64,000 nucleotides of DNA from Ignelater luminosus (lineage: Eukaryota; Arthropoda; Insecta; Coleoptera; Elateridae), in assembly GCA_011009095.1 (NCBI GenBank), contig VTPC01090596.1, forward strand, positions 60,585 to 124,584, in the 5' to 3' direction. The stretch's first letter is position 1, and each line of letters begins with the position of its first letter. The position numbers and the translations under genes were made by a program. The notes below the pieces were generated by a model, which saw only the letters and a program-made list of their open reading frames with translations, had not been told where the DNA came from and searched no databases. Shown here piece after piece: positions 43,901 through 55,900 of this stretch.

Positions 43901-46900
43901 AAAAATTAAAGAAATCCTAAAAACCATAAAAATTAATTAAAATATGTAAACCCTAAACATTTGGTATGGTATAACTAAAACTGTTTGATTTCAAGTCTAA
44001 ATGTAATAGAAACAGGTAAACTCTAAGTCTCCTCATGATTTACTAATTAATAATGGGACTTTTAACATACAGAAAAATTAGAATTCGCACGGAAATCGAA
44101 CCCGCAGCCTTGGTTCTCCGGACCAAAGCTCTAACCAGTTAACTAACTCGCTAAGCTCAACTGGCTACAGCTTTGGTCTGAAGAATCGAAATAAAAAAAT
44201 TCTTTACTGAGAAAAGGAATTAACATTGCGTTTCTAGTTAATTTAGTCTCTAAGATTCGTAAAATGTTACACTGCGTTCATGTAGACTTCGCTATGTAAC
44301 ACGTGGGTATTTACAAGTACATCCAGCAGATCCAGGAAGGCGGATAATCAAGTGGAGATTAGCAAATGCGAGGTACAATCGATTTTAAAGGGAAAGGATG
44401 CTCTTTTCAGGTTTAGCTAGAAATTTAACGTTAATTTTTTGTCCCAGTACGATGTCTCTTTTCCGTCCTTTGAAGTATACGCAGTAAACACTTTGCGCAA
44501 TCCAATAAACCATAAACCGATGCAACTTGCAGTACACAAACAATAAATATGTCGCTGCTCATGACTGCGCGTGAGCACTTCCAGCGCAGCGTTGCCAACA
44601 ATGGAATGAAATACCCATTCCGCGAATTTTTCAAATGTTAATAAATTTTATCAGTTAAGAATAACTAAATTTAATATTTAATTTGAAAAAATAGCAAAAT
44701 AAAAAAATTTAAATTAAGGAATTAAAAAAATGAAAAAAGAAACGAAATCAAAAATTAAAAAAAATAACTTGTTTGAAAAAATGTTATGTCCCAAACTAAC
44801 CAGTTCTGTAAATTACCAAAATAATATTACTAATCTGAATTTGATTGACCCTGTTTTAATAATAATTATACACTTAGAACTAATGATACTACTAATTTCA
44901 CAATCAACTAAGAAAATTTCAATAATGCAAAACTTTCTTATTTTTGTTTTAACCTAGAAGTTCTAGATTAACATATTTGAATTTTTATGAGTTTTTAGTA
45001 TTTAATTCTCGTTGAAGACTAATGTTAATTCACATTTTATTAATTTTTTGAAGCTTTGTTCATATTTTTAATGGTTCTTTATTGTAAAGCATTAATAATT
45101 CAGATAAATTCTACAAGGTATTAGTCGTAAAATAAGAAAACCTCAAGTAATTGCTGTTTCTTTACTCCCTAGGTAAAACACTGCATTAAACAATTTGCCA
45201 AATGGGTTTTTTCTCTTACTGAGAAATTAACCTGCAATAAAAGGTTCATAACTGAAAGACATGGTTATGAAATATTTAATTGAAATTCATAGTCCAGTGA
45301 ATCTGTACAAAAAAGGGCAATTCCTTGCAAAAGGTCGGGTAGTTTTGAATTGAATTGAAAAAAAAAGTTTGTGACCTCGGAGCGCCACCGAAAACCGCGC
45401 CACATAAAAAAACTGCTAGATTTTGGCACTTTCTTAAGTTTTTGCCAAGCAAATTTAGTCTACTTTAAAACAGGAACTTTTTGCTAAAAACGCTTAGTTT
45501 CCAAGATAGTTGACAAAAACTTAAAAAAGTGCCAAAATCTAGAGGTTTTTTGATGTGGCGTGGTTTCCGGTGGCGCACCGAGGTCACAAACTGGGATTTT
45601 GTATCACTGTCCATAACCAAATAACACATCAAAAATTCAAAACTGCCCGACCACCTTTTGCAAGGAATGTCTACGGATTCACTGTACTATCACACTTACT
45701 TTACATTTTAATCCACCAAACATTTACACAGTGTCAATTGACTAAAAATTAGTTCTTTACGATTTATGCTGACCTACAAATTAATTGCATAGTCTACTCG
45801 TTTTTTTTTATTTGATCGCATGGTAGAACTGCAGCAGTACATTAATAACAAAAAATGTGCAATACCAGATATAAATTTCTTGTGTTTTAGGTTTAATCTA
45901 GATAACTTCGGAAGCTGATAAAACATCGAGAAATCGGTGCCCTTTGTTCCGTAGGCATATATATATACTAGAATAAGTGATTTTTCACAATGTAGGATAT
46001 TAAAGTTTCACAAAAAGTTTTAATTTCTATCTCCATAACAACGTGACCTACCTTTTTATCTTATTTTACAATTGATCTTTTTACCATGGGCAGAGATTTA
46101 AAAAGGCGCGGTCGTGTTTCTACAAAATAAATGTGTTGCGTCACAAAAGATTAATTGATTTTGACGATTCTAAATTCTGCAATTCATTTAGCAAAAAATA
46201 ATTACATTTGCCACAACATAATAGCATGCTCAATGGGTCTCTGAAGTACAAAAGTATTCTGCTTGACACAAAGTTGCTGTCCCTACCCTTGATAACCCAT
46301 ATTGAGAATCCATCTGTAAAATGGCCAGAGCAATCCGTCATAGCCAGCACTTCTTTGATTGGGGCAATATTAATGCCAATGTAACGTTCATCGTTTTGCC
46401 AACTGCTAACCGACTGCTGGCCTTGCTAAAAGGGGCCGCCAGTAACTTAGGCCAGCACTCTACCGGCACTCGGCCAACTGTATGTTTGCTAGGAATCTCC
46501 TTGCTGGTAGTTTTAGAAAGTTAACTACCAATTAGTAACGACACCGTCATCTGGCACCTGATGATTTTCCATAAGCTCATCTGACTATAAAGCCATTTGG
46601 TGACAAAGTCACTTAATTGAGAAACCGACGGACCCTGACATCGTTTAGTTGTTAACTTTCAAGAAATCACACTTTACTATACGCTTTGCCATGTGATGTA
46701 ACAATGTCGGATGATCTAGAAACAAGATGATTTGTGATTGGCAAGGAGCGGTATCACTTAGTTGATGGCATAGTAAAGTTGTTCATATACTCGACCGCAG
46801 GTGCATATAAACACGCAGCGCTTATTGATACTACTTGGATGCAGAATAATACACACGCAATTTTCGTAAGAAAAAAACGTAGTTCACGCGAAACAGCTTT

Positions 46901-49900
46901 TTTATTAGTGGCTCGACGTTCTTTACCTCGGTACTTCATACATATACGCATCTCTTTGTTAACGTGGCACCGCTGATGCAATTACGTCAGCAACTCTTAA
47001 AATGACTCATTAACTATTCTCTGCCTCTGTTGGGTGGTTAGTACAAGCGGCCGTTTTATCGGTTACCTCTAACCATCGTATACAGTGTGTCCAAGATAAG
47101 GATGCACAGCATGGGGATCTTGGAAACGGTAAGAGATTCAGGATCGGTTAAATGGGATGAAAGTTGGCTATTTGTAGGACCTTTTTGTTGGCGTTTGCAA
47201 AATCTAGATATCTTGGATAGTTTCAGAGATATTTAAAAAAAGTAGATTTCTCGATTTTCATTATTTTTTCTTTTATTTATTTGAAGAGGTATTGGAAAGC
47301 TAAGATTACTTTTTTATTGCCACTTTTTGTTCTCTATTAAAATACCTTAACAAAATTCCTGAAAAACGTTTCGGTTTTGAGTAACCATCATCAACTTCAT
47401 ATTTTAAATAGGCGGAAAAACAATTGAAAATTGTTTTGAATAGCTCTTGTTGTCACAATTCTAATGATGTAAACATGGTAGGGTTATTTTGATTTCTTAT
47501 GCTAGAAATTAATGCATTCTGCAGTACCCAGAATCATGTGCTCAACCAAAATTTGAAGATGAACAGCAATTATATTACAGTTGGTCACAGCAGCGTTCAA
47601 CACAAAAAAATCAAAACCAAAATAACCCTATCATGTTTACATCATTAGAATCGTGACAACAAGAGTTATTCAAAACAATTTTCAATTGTTTTTCCGCCTA
47701 TTTAAAAAAATGAGGTTGATGATGGTTACTCGAAACCGAAACGTTGTACCGGAATTTTGTTAGCGTATTTTAATAGAGAACAAAAGTGGCAATGTAAAAG
47801 TGGTTTTAGTTTTCCGATATCTCTTCAAATAAATAAAAGAAAAAATAATAACGAAAATCGAGAAATCTACGTTTTTTAGAATATCTCTTAATCTATCCAA
47901 TATATCCAGATTTTGCAAGCGTCAACAGAAAGGTCCTATAAATACCCAACTTTCATCCCATTTAACCGATGCTGTATCTCTTACCGTTTTCAAGATTCCC
48001 ATGCTGTGCATCCTTATCTTGGACACACTGTATAGTGCATTAGATGTGCTAGAGCGAAGAAAATTTAAGAGAGACAATGCGCTTGATAGCTCTGACGGGA
48101 CAGTGGCATAGCACCACTAAATGTACTGCGTATGATTATTGACTTGAAAATAATTAAATTTCAAACAACTTCCTGATTTCTGCTTTGCGACACTAAAAGT
48201 TCAATTAGCCTTAGTGATCGGTTTGTGTTGACAAGATGGTAGCAACTGGTTGCCAGTGCAGTGCAAAATCTGGTTCATAAGTTGCGAAACTTTACATTCA
48301 AATTGTTTATCATTAATCCTACTACGTGAGAATTACAGTTGTCTTAGAAAAGCAACACGACGTAGATTTTTTCAGTTTTCTCTCAAGAGCTGAAGTGAGT
48401 ACTTTTTCTTATATTGCACCCCACAGATAATAGATAAGATTATGTGATTTCCAAGTCAAAATAAAAGTTTATCCAAGACCCAACCATAGTTATTCCCATT
48501 TTGTACTTGTACACAAAAAGTAATTTGGATTTTTAACTGTTAGGAAAACTGAAAGCGCATCATATTTTTGTCTTTTGTTCAAAGAGATTTATACAGTCAA
48601 TCTACGTTACGAATTTGGCTGGTTATTTATCCTGATTAAAGGATTTATTAAAACTGCACCCTATTACGGTTTGCGTCTGGTTTTCAACATGGGCGATCAT
48701 TTTTCACGTAGCCTCTGGTCATTATGTTTTCCACTTCATATTAGTCTTTTGTTATAATTCCAAGGTTTTAGCAATTGTACCTTTAGTCTTATTAGTTTTT
48801 GTGCTGTATTACTTTGAGATTACTCAGTGAAGAAGACGAATATTAAACTTTTAGATTGCGTAAATTTTAAATTTTTCACTTTTTATCATTATTAAACAGG
48901 ACAATCTGTGTACATCGTACATATTTTTATTGTTTCGCATTTATTCTTATTAGTATAGCTTTATTTTTAATGGGATAAACACAAAAGATAATGTAGTTTT
49001 ATTAACCATGATACAAAAAACGTTCAGGGAACAAAGAATAATAAATAATTAGAGTTCATCTTTTTAATACCCGTATGTCTGCTGTATATCATTAAAAGAT
49101 TAAACGTAAAATATTGTTATGTACTTGGATTAGGTAAAAAATAGTTCATACAGAGGACATCTATACAAATATTGTACGGCATGCCGTGGAACTCATATCG
49201 AAAAGAAACCACTCTCAGTTTATTTTGAATACCTGAATAACAATTTTTCTACTATAATATCCTGCATAAACTAACTATGATGATATAAAGACCTTAAGCA
49301 GGATTCCTTACAAGAGTATTCTTTAAATTGATGATGCTCGAAAAACAATCAAGCCACCTAGACTTTTTAGATATTTCTAATAAAGCGAATACTCGGCAAA
49401 AAAAGAAATAGAAAGTTTGAGGAGTGTGTTACGTAAATCAGCTTTTTTCATTTGTTTTACATTACATCATCTTTGGTTACCTACAAAAAACCAATTGATC
49501 GTAAGCTTATTTTCGTAGGATGCAAAACTCTGAGTAATCTAATCATATTCATTGATTTAACTGGAGTTTGATACAACCAAGCGAACGTATTATATAAAAG
49601 CTTATGAATTTAAATGCGGTTTATCAGAAACAATGAAAAAAAACTTAAAAGAATAATAGAAGAAAAAATTTAAATGAAGTAAAACGCTATCATTTTTTAA
49701 TTTTAACTTCTTATTTATCACAAAGAACGTGTGAAATTTAACAATTTCTAACAAAAAAAGAGAATTTAATCGATATTATACATTTTTTATTCTGACATAT
49801 AAAAAGTTCCATTTTCGCAAGCAAAAGGAATAAAAAATCCGTTCACATAAAAACCTCAGGAAGCAGTTGAAAGGTTTTTTTATATCTGCTCGATTCAACT

Positions 49901-52900
49901 AACTTCAGATTGATTTACTTTTCATATTGCACCGTTTGGTGTCAGGAAATATAACAGACGGTTTCAAATCGTGCTTGAAAGTTTTAACGTTTAATAATAA
50001 AATAAAAAAAATAACCGTCTAGCTTCCTATGCATGACTGTGCATATTGCTTATTCAACTTTTATTATTATAAACATTGTATGTCTCATTCATATTCACGA
50101 CACCTCATATTTCCTTAAAAATTCTCTTGCGTTATACATTTCACGCTTCTGCTCATACCATCACTCTTACTAAAACCTTGCACAACACCGAAACACTTTT
50201 CCTTAACTAGAACAAATGAATTTACACGTACTTGCATCTTTTATTTCCTCAAAATTTTGCCGCAATTCATTCACAGGAGCGGTATCACAAAATTGCTTTG
50301 AATGGGGTTTTCAGTCTTTAAAGAAAAACAATTTTCTATTCAATAAAATGTTTCAGGTTGTGGTGAAATGCACACGAGAAGTAACCGAATTGTAGGAGGA
50401 CATTCTACAGGTTTTGGATCGCACCCCTGGCAAGCCGCTTTAATTAAAACGGGATTTTTATCGAAAAAGTTGGCTTGCGGCGGTGCCTTGCTAAATGAAA
50501 GGTGGATCGTTACCGCTGCGCATTGTGTTGCTACGTGAGTTATTTAAAGGAAGATAATTTATGAATTGAAAACAAAAAGAAATTACAAATGTTTTTAGGA
50601 CGGCTAACGGAAATTTAAAAGTGAGACTGGGAGAATGGGATGTTCGGGATCAAGAAGAAAGATTAGCGCATGAAGAATACACGGTGGAAAGAAAGGAAGT
50701 TCATCCCTCTTATTCTCCTTCCGATTTCAAAAACGATGTAGCTCTAGTGAAACTAGACAGAAACGTTAGATTTAAACAGCACATTATTCCGGTTTGTCTT
50801 CCTTCGCCCCAGGTAAGTACTTGTCTAAATGTTTGTTTTCCCAGAATTTAAATAAACGCATTTTTATCTCAAAGCTACCTCAAATACAAACAGTAAACGG
50901 CAAAATCATTTCTGTTATTCTACCAATCAATAATAATAATAGATGATTGATATAAACAGCATTATTTAAGTATTGTGTACTGCACGTTATTTCGGACAGA
51001 TCTTTCTAATTAATTCTAATTAACAGTTTTTCAAATCTTATTACTAATGTCCTTATAATCTTATAGAAAAATCACTAAGTCACAAGAACATTAAGTATTT
51101 CTATATTATCAACTATATACTATACTATATATTATCAACACAGAAATACTGTGAGACCCATTTAACATAATTATAGTCTGGTTCTCTCTGAAAAGGATAA
51201 TTTTTGATAGCAATGCTTATAACATCATCTGAATATGTAGAACAAATTTAATACATTTAGGCTTTGCAAAGCCATAACAAAAAAGTGTTGAGTTATAAAA
51301 TCGGACACAAGGAATTGCCTGGAGATTTGGAAGCTTCTTCTCAACTAAAAACAGGAATTTGTAGAAACGGTTGAAAGAGTACAATTGCTTATTATACTGA
51401 ACAATATGATCGTTGTTACAAGGCTTTGATAATTAGATAACGACACGTATAAGGTGTCAAGCTGGAATAAGATGTAGACTATAAATTCTGGACGATATTG
51501 TTTTGCGTTTGACAATACAGACGGTGTCAAAATGCACCCACGGATAGTGGCCAAGTCGGCCAGTGGCTACCTGTGACTAAAATGAATTCCACTTACGAAT
51601 ATCCCTCAGAATGATTCCGTTAGGGCCAAAATCAAAGGAAGCCTCTAGCAACCTATATACATCCAATTTAGAAAACTAGACAATCAAAAGAGTACACAAG
51701 ATTGAACAATTTCTACAATTGTTTCTAGGGCGGTTCAAAAGTTATTTTCATTAAAGAAAATGTGATTTTTTGTTTTTTCCCAAATAATTTGTTAACAAAA
51801 TGTTAGTGGTGTACAAATAAAAAATTAAATTAGAAAAAAGAATGGGGCTGCCCAGTTCTTCAGATTAACCGGCAAAGAGGGATGACCATTATTATGTGTG
51901 TGGTGTGATGGTCAGTTATTCCGGTTTGAATCGAAAATTTTGCTTTCATTATTTAAGAAAATACAGAAAAAGTAAAGAAGGTCCTGAAAATGTGATAAGT
52001 TAAGGGTAATTGACTTTCAATTATACAACGGTCAAAAGTAACAAAATTGTTTATGCGTATAGTAAACCTTTAAAGACAACAAAGATTCTTTAATCATTGA
52101 CTGAGATAGCAAGTTGGAAAACTTACTTGATATTGGTTGTGTTTTACCCAAAGACATTCATGAAACCTAGAAAATGTCTGAACTGCAATCCTATGTTTTT
52201 AATACGAATATGCTACCCCAGGCAAGTCACTTACTAATTCTTGTATAGTACCTTCCATTTTGAACCTTACTCGAAACTTGTAGAGCTCCATTCATTGGTT
52301 TCAGTTTATAGGCCTCGAACATAATAGGTGGGAAAATTAAAAAATTTCAAAATGCCCATTGATTGGTATTTTCCATATCAATATTTGTAAGACAAAAATT
52401 GGAGCATTGGAGCATTTTTTAATGGAAAAAAAAAGATTGTGTTGAAAAACTGTGATCTGTAAAGAAAGAGCTAACAGATCTGTTATATTTTCTCAATAGT
52501 GAAATCACAAAACCACCATTTAGAAATTCCAAAAATCCCATCATCTTTTAGAATACTCACCAAAAATAGAAATAACTAAATTCAAACCAAGCTTTGCCAT
52601 ACATGGCTCTGCAAAATGACTTGATGAGCTCAAACGTAGTCAGCTGATGAGCAAGTAGTTTATATTGAGACGAATAAAGCGTTGCACACAACTGACAGTC
52701 TAAAATCTCTAAAAAATTACCAAAAATCACCAGACTTATATTGATGCACTAGATGAATATTTTAATGAACAGTACCGCGATGAGTCTTGTAGCCCTAATT
52801 GGACTTTTCTAAGTTAAAGTACTTTATTTTATTTATCTGTTTGTTAACTGTAAATATTTAGCTTTGATCTATAAAACCTTTGCTTGTAAACTGACGACAT

Positions 52901-55900
52901 TACCTTGTTAGTAAGTACAGCCAGCCTGGGCACAAAACCAAGATCTCCAAAGGCGGATGTACAAGAAACTCTTTTGCAATTTGAGAAAGGAGGCAAGTAG
53001 AAGAGAAAGCTTTAGTTTGTGAAGTAAGTTAGAAATGGAACTCTACTGCAAAAGGAAGATCACAGTAAATAGTAATTTGGTTTTAAGTTTTGATGTATTC
53101 TTAAGGTTGATATCATCACTTAAGCATGGTGCAAGCAAACAGAGATGACTAATATTTAATAAATGTTTGAAGGTCTTGATCAGGGAAGACTATAGATACG
53201 ACGGCGGAATGGACAACTTTTTTGTTTGGTGGTGGATTTTTGCCTTTCAAGCAAAAAAAAATCTGTAATCCGCTGATTGAAATTTTCACATGTGTCAATC
53301 GTAGAAGCTTTGGTAGTACAAAAGATGGTACGATTCGATATTAGAAGAATTAGTGAGCTGTGACAAAGAAAAATAGATTTTTTTACGAAAATCTTTAAAA
53401 TTGAATTATGTAGTTAATATACATCGGGATATCTAAAAAACACTTTGGCCTATCGGAGCACCAAATTTCGTAACCTCATTTAAATTTAGGAATATAATTG
53501 TGGCAATTTCCAAATGTGACAATCCGTTTAGGTCAGAAAAGTACCAGCAAATTTCATTTCCAAACACTCTGTATAAGATTTTTACTAGTTTGCTATACGA
53601 GCGTATCTTACGCTGGGAAGGACTTATTGAAGACGTATCTTCAAACATAGAAAATTTAAACAAGGCGTCACAGATTGTAAGCTGAAAATAGTGTATGTAA
53701 CAAAGAGGTTTATAAAAAGAACAATCTGTTAATGACTTAAGTAGATTGTGTGAAGGCATTTAAACCCATTAGCTGTTCATCTGTTTGCCGAGAAATCTGC
53801 ATGTCTGGTCTGCTCTTATATTACTAGAAGGGCAAAGAAAGACAGAAATAATGTTAGGTGTTGAAGGCTGCACGTTGCTTTTGCTGTAAGGAAAACCTTC
53901 TGTATCTTTAACGTCAATTTCAGATTAGGGGATTTTAAACTTTAATTGTCCATATAACTAGAAAGTCCTGAATATGGCAAATCGGAAGCTTTGATTACTA
54001 GCTTAATGACATTCAAAGACATTTTTTCATAAGAGAACATATGGGAAAGGCAATATCTCTCAGTTTTTATAGGCTTACCCAACAAGAGTGACTCACTCAA
54101 GGCTTCATATTTACTTTTCGGCGATCAAATAATCTAAAGTGATTTGTATTGACTTGCAGCTGGTGTCCTTAGTACGCTCGTATATTGTAAAATTATCTTT
54201 CGTGGAAAGTGTGAAGCTCACCCAAAGACATCGATGCGCATGGTACCTGCTTGTGCGTCTTATATCCTCTACATATTACCTCACTGAATGTATCTTGGGC
54301 ACGCCACGTTGTTAAGCTTGTAGTGCTTATAATGTTGGCATGAAGACTTCTTTCAGGAACTTAAAAACATTCTCCTCTGCAGATCAGCGATCGCTTCTCT
54401 TGTAACGGGAAAACGCGAAAAAGAGATAATGCCCGTCTCGGATGTCGGAAGATGTTGAAGACGGGATGGTCCTAGCTAAACTTACCTTAACCAAAAAGAA
54501 AAAGAAAGCTTACACAACCAAAAACTTTTGAAGAGTTCAAAAGATGTCCAAATTTAATGGCGCCAGAAACTGAAGGTCATAGGGATCCAACGGCTAGTCC
54601 AAGTAATTTCTCGTGAACTAATACCTTGTATATGGATCCCTTACGAGACAACACCCTGTATACAAGTGGCCATATAAAGTATCATCCGGTACACAGATAA
54701 CTTTATGAAACATTTACAATGAACACTTTACTTCATAAAGATAATTTTGCAGTAAAACTTAACTCTTTGAATTCTTTACCTTAGATACTTGAAATCTTAA
54801 AAGAATCAAATTAATGCTCCCTATTACTTACCAAAACGATATGAGTTAAATAGAATAATAAGTCTTAGAAATGTTAATGGTGCTCTGGTGATTCATCTGA
54901 CAGCTTACATTATTAAACACACAATTATATAATGAACCTTTTTACACTCTATATTGCAATAAATCAACAAATTGAACTTTACTATAATTAATCTCAAAGG
55001 CAAGAAATAAAAAAATATGTTTAAAACAAATGAATAAGGGGGTTAGTAACTTAACGTAAAAGAAAACACAACAAAATATAACAAAAGAAATTGTGCTTCA
55101 AAAATTGTTCCCAGAAGGGGACGATAAAACTAATTTATAAACAAAGAACATAAATAAAGGGTTTTCCAATAAGAGGTGTTATTTTGAATAGCCCGCTATT
55201 TCGGTAGATGTCACTTTTGAAGCTATCATTTTTTGACATTTGACAAGTAGAAACTACGCCATTAATAAATATGGAACGATACACGCTTCAACAACGCATT
55301 GAAATTATTAAAATTCACTATAAAAATGGTGAAAATTTGGCAGAGACGGTTCGTAAAACTCGAACATTTTTGGGTCACCGTGAAGCACCTTGTCGGACCG
55401 CAATACAGAAATTGGTGAAAAAATTCGAGCTCTTGGGACAAGTTAGTGATGTGAAGAATAAAACCCGTGCACGTCGCTCAAGAACAGCCGAGAATATTGC
55501 TGTTGTAGCCGAAAGTGTTAAAGAAAACCCAGGTTTGTCCATTCCTCGTCGTTCTTTGGAATTAGCCATTCCACAAACGTCATTACACCGTATTTTGCAT
55601 AAAGATTTGGGTCTTAAGGCTTATAAAGTCCAGTTAACACAAGAACTCAAGCCGGACGATCATCAACAACGTCGCGTCTTTGCTGATTGGGTCGTTGAAA
55701 TGCATGAAAATGATCCAGAATTCCATCGAAAAATCATCTTGAGTGATGAGGCCCATTTCCACCTCGGTGGCTTCGTCAACAAGCAAAATTGTCGGATCTG
55801 GGGCTCAGAAAATCCAAGAGTTATTGTTGAAAAGTCTCTCTATCCTCAACGTGTGACTGTTTGGTGCGGTTTATGGTCCGGCGGAGTCATTGGACCTTAC

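Noticed and set aside
46754-46981. Overlapping ORFs on both strands (75-80 codons)
   Set aside because: Basic, repetitive composition with no motif, start context or splice support on either strand.
53433-53759. 108-codon minus-strand ORF
   Set aside because: Antisense to a better explained reverse transcriptase fragment.
54600-54670. ACACCCTGTATA, the end of a MITE
   Set aside because: No matching opposite terminus found, so an element cannot be delimited.
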